Notes under the pieces: generated by a model | Database searches by the model: none | Told to the model about the DNA's origin: nothing | What the model saw: the letters and a program-made list of their open reading frames with translations, nothing else | Translations under genes and position numbers: made by a program | In this document: piece by piece, positions 18,912 through 29,402 of the stretch | Numbering within the stretch: the first letter of the stretch is position 1 | Layout: each line of letters begins with the position of its first letter | NCBI GenBank assembly: GCA_023416735.1 | Contig: JAEZGX010000020.1 | Span: 1-64,000 of the forward strand | From: Verrucomicrobiota bacterium | GTDB lineage: Bacteria; Verrucomicrobiota; Verrucomicrobiia; Opitutales; Opitutaceae | Direction: 5' to 3' | DNA: 64,000 bases

Positions 18912-19688
18912 ATGGCCGATTTTCCCAACTACTTCGATGCGGTGCCTTCGGCGCAGAACGCGCTGGATTTGTTCAAAGGCGAATGGTCATGCCGTTTGCC
19001 GGATGAGACTGGCTTGGTGGCAAGCACGGGGCCGGTGCGGGCGTTTGAGGATTATCGAATCGAATGGTTCTCGCGGGCGATTGGCGGGTTTGCGGGGAAG
19101 CGCGTGCTCGAACTCGGCCCCCTCGAGGCGGCGCACACGTATATGGTGGAGCGCGCGGGTGCGGCAGAGATCGTGTCGATCGAAGCGAATGCACGGGCCT
19201 ATCTGAAGTGTCTCGTGATCAAGGAAGTCTTTGGGCTGCATCGCGCGAAATTCGAGCTGGGCGATTTCGTTCCCTATCTGACCAACACGAAAGCGAGCTT
19301 CGACATCGCGATCGCGAGCGGCGTGCTGTATCACCAGAAGAACCCGGTCGAGTTATTGTCGTTGCTCGCGCAACATTGCGACACGCTGCTGATCTGGACG
19401 CATTTTTACGATCGCGCGGCGATTGCGGCGAATGCGGAAGTCGCGAAGTATTTCGATCCTGAGCCGGCGGTCGCGACGGTCGCGGGATATCGCCACAGTC
19501 TCTTCCGCAAGCGTTATGGCGAGGCGTTGCAGTGGAAGGGATTTTGTGGCGGCGGGGCGATCGACTCGTGCTGGCTGCCCAAAAGCGATATCGTGGGAGC
19601 GGTGGAGCACTTTGGATTTCGCGTGGTGGATCTTCTGGAGGAAGCGAACGCGAATGGACCAGCGATGTTGCTCGCGGCGCGGCGTTGA
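18912..19688 (+). CDS. SAM-dependent methyltransferase, CmoB-like fold
   Basis: A 258-aa class I methyltransferase. Motif I is VLELGPLEAAHT, followed by an acidic end of strand 2 (IVSIEAN). The post-motif FDIAIASGVLYHQKNPVELL is very like the SGVLYH signature of CmoB-type (tRNA wobble carboxymethylation) and related DUF1698 enzymes. It is shorter than CmoB (about 320 aa) and there is no CmoA partner nearby, so a different, unknown substrate is likely. It stands alone between tRNA-Glu and the convergent PilC gene, whose 3' end is 14 bases away. Confidence 0.75.
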   Translation: MADFPNYFDAVPSAQNALDLFKGEWSCRLPDETGLVASTGPVRAFEDYRIEWFSRAIGGFAGKRVLELGPLEAAHTYMVERAGAAEIVSIEANARAYLKCLVIKEVFGLHRAKFELGDFVPYLTNTKASFDIAIASGVLYHQKNPVELLSLLAQHCDTLLIWTHFYDRAAIAANAEVAKYFDPEPAVATVAGYRHSLFRKRYGEALQWKGFCGGGAIDSCWLPKSDIVGAVEHFGFRVVDLLEEANANGPAMLLAARR

Positions 19689-19702
19689 GGTGGCGCGCCG
19701 TG

Positions 19703-20950
19703 TTACTGCAGGTGTTGGACGATCGAGAGGATCGGCAGGAATAGCGCGATGACGATCGTGCCGACGAGCAGCGCGAGGAAGACGATCATGAGTGGTTCCA
19801 GCAGCGAGGTGAGACTCGCGACGGAGTTGTCGACTTCTTCATCGTAGACGTTCGCGATGCGGCCGAGCATTTCGGCGAGTGCGCCGGTTTCTTCGCCGAC
19901 TTCGATCATGCTCGCGACCATCGCGGGAAAAATGCGCGAGGCGGCGAGAGGTGCGGCGACGTTTTCGCCGTGCTGCACGCGGCTACGCACGACGTCGATC
20001 GCGTCGGTGACGTGGCGATTGCCGCTGGTTTCGCCCGTGATCGCGAGGGCCTGAAGGATGGGGACGCCGCTAGAAAGGAGCGTGCCGAACGTGCGCGCGA
20101 ACCGGGCGATGGCGGCTTTGAGGAAGAGGTCGCCGATGAGCGGTGCGCGAATCGCGAGCCAATCGAGCGCGCGTTGTCCGGGCGGCGTGCGCTGGAGGAG
20201 TGCGATGGACACTCCACTGGCGAAAAGTAGAGCGGCAGAGAGTAGCGCCTGTTCGGAGACGAAGCGGCTGGCGCCGAGCACGACTTGGGTGAGCGCGGGG
20301 AGCGGCTGGCCTTTGAGCATGCTCGCGAAGATCTCCTCGAATTTCGGGACTACGAAAACCATCAAGGCTCCGACAATTCCAACGGCGAGGGTGATGACGA
20401 TGATCGGATACGTCATCGCGGCCTTCACCTTGCCTTTGATGCGCTCGGCTTTTTCGCGGAAAAGAGCGATGCGTTCCAAGACGATCTCGAGCACGCCGCC
20501 GGCTTCACCGGCCTTGGCCATGTTGAGATAGAGGCGGTCGAAGACCTTCGGATGCGCGGCGAGGCCGTCGGAGAAACTGCCGCCGGTGCGGATCGTTTCG
20601 GCGACATCGTCGATAATGGCGCGAAACGCAGGGTTCTTTTCCTGACGGCTTAAAACCTCGAGCGCGCGAAGCAGGGGCATGCGAGCCGTGACCAACGTGC
20701 CGAGTTGGCGCGTGAAAAGGGTGAGAGCTTTGGGGCGGACGGGACTTCCGAGTGTGATCGCGGCGAGCCGCTGGCGGAGGGAACGCGATGGCGGTTTCGA
20801 CGGGCGATCTGTTGCGGTTGCAATGGCAATGGGAGCGAGACCGCGCGCTTTCAGCGTTGCCGATGCTTCTTCGGGAGAGTTGCTCTCCATCACGCCGTCG
20901 CGCTCGCGACCGGTCTTTGCTTCGATTGCGGTGTAGGCAAAAGTCGGCAT
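19703..20950 (-). CDS. PilC/GspF inner-membrane platform protein
   Basis: The 415-aa length and layout are those of GspF/PilC: N-terminal FAYTAIEAKTGRERDG motif, cytoplasmic helical GspF domain with FTRQLGTLVTARMPLLRALE, transmembrane segment (IIVITLAVGIVGALMVFVV), and a second GspF domain with FARTFGTLLSSGVPILQAL, ending in a hydrophobic helix. It forms the inner-membrane platform on which the PilB/GspE hexamer acts to assemble (pseudo)pilins. It is the last of four genes read in one direction (PilB-like, PilT, PilB-like, PilC), 22 bases after the preceding gene. Confidence 0.9.
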   Translation of the reverse strand: MPTFAYTAIEAKTGRERDGVMESNSPEEASATLKARGLAPIAIATATDRPSKPPSRSLRQRLAAITLGSPVRPKALTLFTRQLGTLVTARMPLLRALEVLSRQEKNPAFRAIIDDVAETIRTGGSFSDGLAAHPKVFDRLYLNMAKAGEAGGVLEIVLERIALFREKAERIKGKVKAAMTYPIIVITLAVGIVGALMVFVVPKFEEIFASMLKGQPLPALTQVVLGASRFVSEQALLSAALLFASGVSIALLQRTPPGQRALDWLAIRAPLIGDLFLKAAIARFARTFGTLLSSGVPILQALAITGETSGNRHVTDAIDVVRSRVQHGENVAAPLAASRIFPAMVASMIEVGEETGALAEMLGRIANVYDEEVDNSVASLTSLLEPLMIVFLALLVGTIVIALFLPILSIVQHLQ

Positions 20951-20972
20951 GGAGAAGCGAGGCGGTTCGCGG

Positions 20973-22661
<1,689 letters not shown>

Positions 22662-22682
22662 GGTGGCGAAGCGCGAGGCGGA

Positions 22683-23765
22683 TCAGAGCTCCTTCAACTT
22701 CAATCCCATCGCGAGGAGCTTTTCGCGCATCAGCGTGGGATCCTGGGCTTTTTCGACGGCTTCGTCGGGAGTGATGAGTTCACGGTTCACGAGGCTCATC
22801 AGGTGTGTATCCATCGTGATCATACCGAGGTTCGCGCCGGTTTGGATGTCGGACGGGATGCGGAAGGTTTTATTTTCCCGGATCAGCGACGCGATCGACG
22901 TGGTGGTGACCATGATCTCGTAGCCCGCGATGCGGCCGCCGCCGACCTTCTTGCAGAGCACCTGGGAAATGACCGCCTGGACGGAAGACGCGAGCTGCGT
23001 GCGGATCATGTCCTTCATGTTCGCCGGAAAAGCGTCGACGATGCGGTCGATGGTTTTCGCGGCGCTGTTGGTATGGAGCGTGCCGAAGACCAAGTGGCCG
23101 GTTTCGGCGGCGCTGATGGCGGCTTCGATGGTTTCGAGGTCGCGCATTTCGCCGACGAGAATGATGTCGGGATCCTGGCGGAGGGCGCGGCGAATGGCTT
23201 CGGCGAAACTCGGGACGTCGGAACCGATCTCGCGCTGGGTGACGACGCAGCGCTTGTGATTATGGTAATACTCGATCGGGTCCTCGATGGTGATGATGTG
23301 ACCGTCGCGGTTCTCGTTGATGTAATTGATCATCGACGCGAGGGTCGTCGATTTGCCGGAGCCGGTCGGGCCGGTAACGAGAATGAGGCCGCGCGGACGA
23401 TAGAGGAGTTCGCGAATCTTATCGGGCAGGCCGATGTCCCGCAGACCGAACATTTTGTAAGGGATCTGGCGCAGCACCAAACCGTAGCTGCCCTTGGCCT
23501 TGAGCACGGAGACGCGGAAGCGGGCTTTCTCGCCGAACGCGAAGCCGAAGTCGGAGCCGCCGTTGAGCTTCACGTTGCTGATGTGACTGTCGGGCGTAAT
23601 CGACAGCATGAGTTTCTCGGTATCGGCGGGGGTAAGGTTTGGACCTTCGATGGGCGTCATGCTGCCGCTGAGACGGAGGGTGGGCGGCTGACCGACTTGG
23701 AGGTGGAGATCGGAGGCGTTTTGCTCGACGACGAGATCGAGCAGTTCGTTCATTTCGTAACTCAT
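22683..23765 (-). CDS. pilT: PilT twitching-motility retraction ATPase
   Basis: The 360-aa protein has the PilT length and order: N-terminal PAS-like part starting with ELLDLVVEQNASDLHLQVG, Walker A GPTGSGKSTTLASM, Asp-box ITIEDPIEYYH, FGTLHTNSAAKTIDRIVDAFP, and no zinc-binding Cys quartet. It powers pilus depolymerisation in type IV pilus systems. It sits between two PilB-like genes (gaps of 57 and 21 bases), suggesting a type IV pilus rather than a pure type II secretion system. Confidence 0.93.
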   Translation of the reverse strand: MSYEMNELLDLVVEQNASDLHLQVGQPPTLRLSGSMTPIEGPNLTPADTEKLMLSITPDSHISNVKLNGGSDFGFAFGEKARFRVSVLKAKGSYGLVLRQIPYKMFGLRDIGLPDKIRELLYRPRGLILVTGPTGSGKSTTLASMINYINENRDGHIITIEDPIEYYHNHKRCVVTQREIGSDVPSFAEAIRRALRQDPDIILVGEMRDLETIEAAISAAETGHLVFGTLHTNSAAKTIDRIVDAFPANMKDMIRTQLASSVQAVISQVLCKKVGGGRIAGYEIMVTTTSIASLIRENKTFRIPSDIQTGANLGMITMDTHLMSLVNRELITPDEAVEKAQDPTLMREKLLAMGLKLKEL

Positions 23766-23822
23766 GGCTGGAAAGAGTTGGGGCGTTGCGCGTCCGGTCG
23801 GCCGGTGGTCGGGCGGGACATC

Positions 23823-25619
23823 CTAGCTGGCGTCACGGGTGGTGATCGAGACGACTTCCTCGATGGTGGTCAAACCAGCGCTGGCTTTGCGCAGGCCATC
23901 TTCGCGCATCGTGCGCATGCCGTGGGCGCGGGCGTAGGCGCGCAAACGTGCGGGGCTCGTGCCGGTGTGGATCATTCGCCGAAGTTCGTCGTCCATTTCA
24001 AGAATTTCGAAAATGCCCGTCCGTCCGCGATAACCGGTGCCGTTGCACGCGGGACAACCGATCCCGCGGGCGAAGGACGCGGCGGAGATTTGATTGGCGG
24101 TGAGCGAAATGCTGGCGAGTTCGGAAGCTGTGGGGTGGTGCGGCGCGCGGCACTTTTCACAGATTTTTCGGACCAGCCGCTGGGCCATCGCAGCGCGCAG
24201 GGAGGTGGCGACCAGGAAGGGGCGCACGCCGAGATCGGCGAGACGCGTGACGGCGCCGGCGGCGTCGTTGGTGTGGAGGGTCGAAAGGACCATGTGGCCG
24301 GTGAGCGATGCGTTGATCGCAATCTCGGCGGTTTCGCGGTCGCGGATTTCTCCGACCATGACGACATTCGGCGCTTGTCGCAGCATGGCGCGGAGTGCGG
24401 AGGCGAACGTCATGCCGATCTCGGGACGCACCGGGACCTGGTTGATGCCGGCGAACTGATACTCGATCGGATCCTCGACGGTGATGATTTTGCGTTCGGA
24501 GCGATTGAGGTGATGAAGGCAGCTGTAGAGCGTGGTCGTTTTGCCGGAGCCGGTGGGGCCGGTGACGAGAATCATGCCGTCGGGCTGAGCGATGAGGCGT
24601 TGAAAAACGGCGTGATCGTCGGGGGCGAAGCCGAGTTCGGGCATGCCGAGTTGCAGGGATTCCTGATCGAGGATGCGCATCACGATGCTTTCGCCGTGAG
24701 CGGTGGGCAAAGAGGAGACGCGCAAGTCCAGCGCGCGTCCGGCGACGGTGGCGCGGATGCGTCCATCCTGCGGGATGCGTTTCTCCGCGATGGAGATGTT
24801 GGCCATGATCTTGAGCCGGGAGATCACGGCGAGTTGGAGTCGCTTGGGTGGTGGGTCGGCTTCGATAAGTGCGCCGTCGATCCGATAGCGAACGCGAAAG
24901 CGGCGGGCGAGCGGTTCGAGGTGGATGTCGGAGGCGCGACGTTGCACGGCGGCCGCGATGATCGATTGCACGAGCTGAACGACGGGAGCGTCGGTGTCGT
25001 CGATTTCGACCGCTTCGGAAACGGTCGAAACCGGCACGGAGACTGGGTGAGGTGAGGCGGGAGAATTTCGCTGCGGATTCTCGAGTGAGAGCGACGTGGG
25101 ATCGGGTTCGCCCGTAGTGAAGCGCTCGATACCGTAGGCGCGCTTGAGGGCTTGTGAGATGGCGTCGGGGGTCGCGGCGAACGGGAGAATTTCTTTGCCG
25201 GTGACGTGCGAGAGGGAGTCGAGCGCGTTGGTGTCGAGCGGATCGGCTATCGCGATGTGCAGCCGGGAATCGTCGAGCGCGAGCGGAACGACGCGATGAC
25301 GTTGAGCGAGAGCCTGGGGGACGAGCGCGAGCGCGGCAGGAGGCGGGCGCGTGCCGGGCAGGTCGATGAATTCGACGGCCGATGCTTCGGCGAGGAGTTT
25401 CGCGATCGTTGGTTGATCGAGTGCGCCTTGGGTTTGAAGGATGTCGAGCAGCCGCGGCGGAGGGAGAGTGGTGTCCCGGTGCCGCGACGCGGTTTCGCGG
25501 GCGGTGGCGAGTTGGTCTGCAGTCAGCGCGCCGCGGGCGAGGGCGAGTTGAAGGACGAATTCGTCGGCAGGAGTGGACACGGAAGCGACGCGGCGACTAT
25601 TGGCGGCGTCGTGTTGCAT
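23823..25619 (-). CDS. PilB/GspE-type assembly ATPase (2)
   Basis: The 598-aa first gene of the cluster. The N-terminal MshE/GspE_N-like domain (to about residue 140) is followed by a linker and the ATPase with DIHLEP, Walker A GPTGSGKTTTLYS, LSTLHTNDAAGAVTR and zinc motif CEKCRAPHH...GCPACNGTGYRG. It is clearly a paralogue of the other PilB-like gene in the same operon but diverged in the N-terminal half, so the two may serve different substrates, or pilus assembly versus pseudopilus secretion. The upstream palindrome at 25669-25740 lies between its start and rho. Confidence 0.9.
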   Translation of the reverse strand: MQHDAANSRRVASVSTPADEFVLQLALARGALTADQLATARETASRHRDTTLPPPRLLDILQTQGALDQPTIAKLLAEASAVEFIDLPGTRPPPAALALVPQALAQRHRVVPLALDDSRLHIAIADPLDTNALDSLSHVTGKEILPFAATPDAISQALKRAYGIERFTTGEPDPTSLSLENPQRNSPASPHPVSVPVSTVSEAVEIDDTDAPVVQLVQSIIAAAVQRRASDIHLEPLARRFRVRYRIDGALIEADPPPKRLQLAVISRLKIMANISIAEKRIPQDGRIRATVAGRALDLRVSSLPTAHGESIVMRILDQESLQLGMPELGFAPDDHAVFQRLIAQPDGMILVTGPTGSGKTTTLYSCLHHLNRSERKIITVEDPIEYQFAGINQVPVRPEIGMTFASALRAMLRQAPNVVMVGEIRDRETAEIAINASLTGHMVLSTLHTNDAAGAVTRLADLGVRPFLVATSLRAAMAQRLVRKICEKCRAPHHPTASELASISLTANQISAASFARGIGCPACNGTGYRGRTGIFEILEMDDELRRMIHTGTSPARLRAYARAHGMRTMREDGLRKASAGLTTIEEVVSITTRDAS

Positions 25620-25668
25620 TCAACTAACAATTGCGGCGATGCGTGTCAGCAGGGGCTGAAAAAGAAAA

Positions 25669-25740
25669 GAACCACGAATGGACACGGACGAAGACGAATG
25701 CCGAGGGGCGCTCGTCGTTGTTCGTGTTCATTCGTGGTTC
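25669..25740. repeat. Palindromic gene-less element (CACGAATGGACACG type)
   Basis: Two 29-base arms (25669-25697 and 25712-25740) start GAACCACGAATG on either strand and match at 25 of 29 positions; three of the four mismatches are G/A and so allow G-U pairing in RNA. The core is 14 bases. It lies between the stop of rho and the start of the PilB-like gene and could terminate rho. Build and length resemble the element at 10119. Confidence 0.7.
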
Positions 25741-25771
25741 GAATGAACGGGCGCGAACGTGAGCGGCGGTC

Positions 25772-27772
25772 CTAGGTGCGGCTGAGGCCGAGGAGAAATT
25801 CGGCGTTCGATTTCGTCTTTTTGAGACGCGTGATGAGCATTTCCATCGACTCGATCGGGCCGAGACCCTGCATCGCGCGGCGGAGGCCGTAGATGCGTTG
25901 GAGCTCTTCGGGATGGTAGATGAGCTCTTCCTTGCGGGTGCCGGAACGGTCGATGTTGATCGCCGGGAAAATGCGGCGTTCGACGAGGCCGCGGTCGAGG
26001 TGGAGCTCGCAATTGCCGGTGCCTTTGAACTCTTCGAAGATGATTTCGTCCATGCGGCTGCCGGTGTCGATCAGCGCGCTGGCGATGATCGTGAGACTGC
26101 CGCCCCCTTCGATGTTGCGCGCGGATCCGAAGAAGCGCTTTGGCTTTTGGAGCGCGTTGGATTCGAGGCCGCCGGACATGGTTTTGCCGCCGGTGGTGAG
26201 CGCGTTGTAGGCGCGGGCGAGACGAGTGATGGAATCGAGAAGGATGACGACGTGTTCGCCGAGTTCGACGCGGCGACGCGCATTCTCGATGACCATCTCG
26301 GCGCAGTGGACGTGGCTCTCGGGCGTTTCGTCGAACGTCGAGGAGACGACCTCGCCCTTGGTGTGGCGGCGGAAATCCGTCACTTCTTCCGGCCGCTCGT
26401 CGATGAGCAGAAGAATCAGTTTGGCGTGCGGGCTGTTCGCCGTGATCGAGTTGGCGATGTTCTGGAGGAGAACGGTTTTTCCGGTGCGCGGCGGAGCTAC
26501 GATCAAGGCGCGCTGGCCGAAACCGATCGGCGTGAGGATGTCGACTGCGCGCATGGACACATCTCGCTGGGTTTCCTCGGATTCGAGGAGGATGCGCTGA
26601 AGCGGGTAGTAGGGGACCAGCTCCTCGAACGGCGTAATCTTGGAGATTTCCGCGGGGGCCATGCCCATGACGGACTCGATGCGCACCACGGAGGGGCAGC
26701 GTTCGCCAGGCTGGGGCGCTTGGACGGAGACCTCGACGCGATGGCCGCGTTTCAAGCCGTAGAGCCGGACGAGGCTGTCGGGCAGGTAGGGATCTTCCGG
26801 ATACAGCCGATAATTGACATGTTCGTGGACGATGAACGCTCCGCGATCGGTGACATCGATGTAGCCGCGATCCTTGAGCGGAGTTTTGCGCTCGGCGGCG
26901 AGGGTGAGGATGGCGGAAAGCAGCTGCTTTTTGTTCGGCGCGCCATCGACGGGAACGCCGAGCTCGCGAGCGAAGGCGGTTAATTCGCCCAGGGACTTCG
27001 CGTAGATTTCGTTGATGAAAATCGGCGTGCCGCCTCCGGACGAAATTTCGTTAGCGAGCGTTTCGAGCGCCGCGAGATCTTCGAAGCGGGAGGGATTTGG
27101 CAACTCGCCAATGACCGGCGCGGTGCTGGGCGGGGGCGGTTGTTGCGGGTGTTGTTCGCGGGGACCGCCGCCGCCGCCTTGCCAGTGTCCGCCACCGCCG
27201 CCACCGCCGTGACGGCCGCGTTTGCGTTTGTTGCGCTTCCAGAAGTCACGGTCGCCGCGGCCTCCACGGTCGCCTCGTTCTCCGCGATCGCCCCCGCGCT
27301 CGGCGCGATCGCCACCGCGGCCGCCGCGATCTTCGCCGCGATCGCCGCTGCGTTCCTGCCATTCGGGCTGACCTTGCGGACGCGCTTGTGCGGAGTCGTC
27401 GGATTGAGCGGGAGAAGGGGATTGCCCAGCGTTCGCGGGTGCGTCGTGGCGAGAATCTTCACGAGGCTCGGGCGCACGTTCCTCGGGCGCGCGTTCGGCG
27501 GCGGGCTCGGGCTCGCGTCGCGTTTCGCGCGGAGGTTCCGGTTCGGCCCGCGGAGGAGGCGGCGGCTCCGGCGGGGCGGAAGGTTCTGGCGCGGGGGCGA
27601 GTTCCATCTGCGCGTCGGCGGGCGCGCTTTCGGCGGTGGTGGCCTTCGCGGAGCGGCTGGTGCGGCCGCGAGTCACGCGCGACGTGGTTTTACGCCGGGT
27701 GGGCTTCTTTTTTGCGGTGCTTTCCGCACCGTCACTGGCGTTGGGGTTTTCGTCGTCGTTTTTCGAAGGCAT
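25772..27772 (-). CDS. rho: Transcription termination factor Rho, long form
   Basis: A 666-aa protein. About 240 N-terminal residues are low complexity: Lys/Arg-rich, then Pro/Glu/Ala, then Arg-Gly-Asp repeats (RGGDRAERGGDRGERG) and a Gly run. The Rho core follows: Rho_N helical domain (about 255-320), RNA-binding OB fold, Walker A PPRTGKT (about 430), LLIDERPEEVTDF, and C-terminal GTGNCELHLDR. The usual RNP1 GFGFLR of the primary RNA site is replaced by DRGAFIV. It forms a hexameric RNA-dependent ATPase that ends transcription. ATG 27772 (MPSKNDD) is preferred because the upstream extension runs into coaE. RGG-rich insertions are known in Rho of high-GC bacteria and usually increase RNA affinity. 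Confidence 0.93.
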   Translation of the reverse strand: MPSKNDDENPNASDGAESTAKKKPTRRKTTSRVTRGRTSRSAKATTAESAPADAQMELAPAPEPSAPPEPPPPPRAEPEPPRETRREPEPAAERAPEERAPEPREDSRHDAPANAGQSPSPAQSDDSAQARPQGQPEWQERSGDRGEDRGGRGGDRAERGGDRGERGDRGGRGDRDFWKRNKRKRGRHGGGGGGGHWQGGGGGPREQHPQQPPPPSTAPVIGELPNPSRFEDLAALETLANEISSGGGTPIFINEIYAKSLGELTAFARELGVPVDGAPNKKQLLSAILTLAAERKTPLKDRGYIDVTDRGAFIVHEHVNYRLYPEDPYLPDSLVRLYGLKRGHRVEVSVQAPQPGERCPSVVRIESVMGMAPAEISKITPFEELVPYYPLQRILLESEETQRDVSMRAVDILTPIGFGQRALIVAPPRTGKTVLLQNIANSITANSPHAKLILLLIDERPEEVTDFRRHTKGEVVSSTFDETPESHVHCAEMVIENARRRVELGEHVVILLDSITRLARAYNALTTGGKTMSGGLESNALQKPKRFFGSARNIEGGGSLTIIASALIDTGSRMDEIIFEEFKGTGNCELHLDRGLVERRIFPAINIDRSGTRKEELIYHPEELQRIYGLRRAMQGLGPIESMEMLITRLKKTKSNAEFLLGLSRT

Positions 27773-27834
27773 GTCGGTCGTAACAAGTTGAGTTCCCCGG
27801 CTGGGGAAAAGGGAGAGGAAGCTGGCCCGATTTC

Positions 27835-28419
27835 TCAGCGGGTCACCGGCAGAACTGTGATGAGCCGGTCGATCTGCGCTTCGAGAAACTCGGGCGAGCC
27901 GTCGTTCCAAAGAACGAAATCGGCCGATTCAATTTTGTGCGCCAGTGGCAGTTGCTTGGAAATTCGTTGCTCGGCGAGCGCGCGTGGGAGGCCGCGTTGC
28001 TCCAGTCGAGCGAGTTGCTGGGTCGCAGAAGAGGCAACGCACACCGTGAAATCAAACCAAATTTCCAAAGCTTTCTCGAAAAGCAGCGGCACCTCCACGA
28101 TCCAGTCGGCGTTGGGTTCCGCAGCGAACACCGACCGCCACAATCCGAACAGCGGCGGGTGCGTAAGTTCCTCCAGCCACTGCCGCTCCGAGTCATGGGG
28201 AAACACCCGCGTCGCGAGGGCGGCTCGGTCAACGGAACCGTCGGCGCGAAAGACGTCGGCGCCGTAGCGTTCGCGCAGGGCGGCCACGACGGAGGCTGAG
28301 GGTAAAACGCGTTCGCGGATGAGGGCGTCGGAGTCGAGCAATCGAAAGCCGCGGCGCGCGAACATTGCCGCTGCCGTCGTCTTACCGCATCCGATCCCGC
28401 CCGTAAGCCCCAGTGTCAT
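27835..28419 (-). CDS. coaE: Dephospho-CoA kinase
   Basis: A 194-aa protein starting MTLGLTGGIGCGKTTAA, the CoaE P-loop. It contains DSDALIRE (the aspartate that binds dephospho-CoA), the TRVFPHDSERQWLEELTHP lid region and VPLLFE. It phosphorylates the ribose 3'-OH in the last step of coenzyme A synthesis. It reads toward rho with 62 bases between them. ATG 28419 is chosen because the P-loop normally begins within the first ten residues. Confidence 0.95.
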   Translation of the reverse strand: MTLGLTGGIGCGKTTAAAMFARRGFRLLDSDALIRERVLPSASVVAALRERYGADVFRADGSVDRAALATRVFPHDSERQWLEELTHPPLFGLWRSVFAAEPNADWIVEVPLLFEKALEIWFDFTVCVASSATQQLARLEQRGLPRALAEQRISKQLPLAHKIESADFVLWNDGSPEFLEAQIDRLITVLPVTR

Positions 28420-28524
28420 GTGTGGTTTGCGGGGGAGGTTTCGACTTGCTCGCGTATTTCGCAAATCCTTAATGGCTCCGTCCTGTCCGGTCCTTCTCCG
28501 GTGGGGCCGTCCCCTTCAACCTTC

Positions 28525-29382
28525 ATGCTTCCGCGCGTCGACACGAAGAGCGCCCCGGCCGTCGCTGCTTGGGTTCAGGAGAAGTTCCATGGGCTCTATC
28601 CTGACGAGAAAACCAGCTGGCTGCCGCGCTTGTTTAGCGAAGTGGCGGACCTTTTCGAGGGACGTCATCCCGATTATCAGGCGGTTGATCTTCGTTATCA
28701 CGATCTCGAGCATACGTTGCAGACGACGGTGTGTTTGACGGAGCTGCTGGACGGACGCGCACGGCGCGCGGTGACGCCGCGGCTGGGCGCACGACCGTTT
28801 CAATTCGCGATCGCGGCGGTGATGTTGCACGACGCGGGTTATCTGAAGCTGCGCCACGATGGGAGAGGCACGGGCGCGAAGTATACGTTTTGCCACGTGC
28901 TGCGGAGCTGTGCGTTAGCGGCGTCGTATCTGCCGACCTTGGGAGCGACGGAGTCCGAAATCGGGGGAGTGTTGGGGGCGATCAGTTGCACGGGACCGAC
29001 CAAGCAGATCAGTCGGCTGCATTTCGAAAATCCCCTGCAGCGCTTCATCGGATGTGCGCTCGCGACGGCGGACTATCTGGGGCAGATGGCGGCGCCGGAT
29101 TATCCGGAGGAGTTGGAGATCCTTTACGCGGAGTTTTGCGAATCGGACGAGTATGCGAATGTGCCGCAGGAGCGGCGGGCGTTCAAATCGGCGGACGAGT
29201 TGATTGCGCGCACGCCGGCGTTCTGGAGAAGTATCGTGCTGCCCAAGCTGCGCAACGACTACGAAGGCGCGTATTCGTTTCTCCAGGACACGACGACGGG
29301 AGCGAATGCTTACGTCGAGGCGGTGGAGCGGAACATCGCGATCATCGAAAGCCGGTCGGCGCGTTTGGCGGCGGCGAGCTGA
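28525..29382 (+). CDS. HD-domain phosphohydrolase-like protein
   Basis: The 285-aa protein has HD superfamily metal ligands: YHDLEHTLQTTV (first His, then His) and MLHDAGYLK (HD pair), followed by later helices (HVLRSCALA and ADYLGQMA) that give the remaining ligands. Such proteins hydrolyse phosphoesters, often cyclic nucleotides. It lacks an obvious partner domain. ATG 28525 gives a normal start; it is 20 bases upstream of comM and may be cotranscribed. Substrate unknown. Confidence 0.7.
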   Translation: MLPRVDTKSAPAVAAWVQEKFHGLYPDEKTSWLPRLFSEVADLFEGRHPDYQAVDLRYHDLEHTLQTTVCLTELLDGRARRAVTPRLGARPFQFAIAAVMLHDAGYLKLRHDGRGTGAKYTFCHVLRSCALAASYLPTLGATESEIGGVLGAISCTGPTKQISRLHFENPLQRFIGCALATADYLGQMAAPDYPEELEILYAEFCESDEYANVPQERRAFKSADELIARTPAFWRSIVLPKLRNDYEGAYSFLQDTTTGANAYVEAVERNIAIIESRSARLAAAS

Positions 29383-29402
29383 ACGACGCGTTCGGAAAAC
29401 CT

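Noticed and set aside
28731..29402. N-terminal extension of the ComM frame upstream of 29403
   Set aside because: It overlaps the HD-domain gene in another frame and has no Mg-chelatase or Lon-like content.
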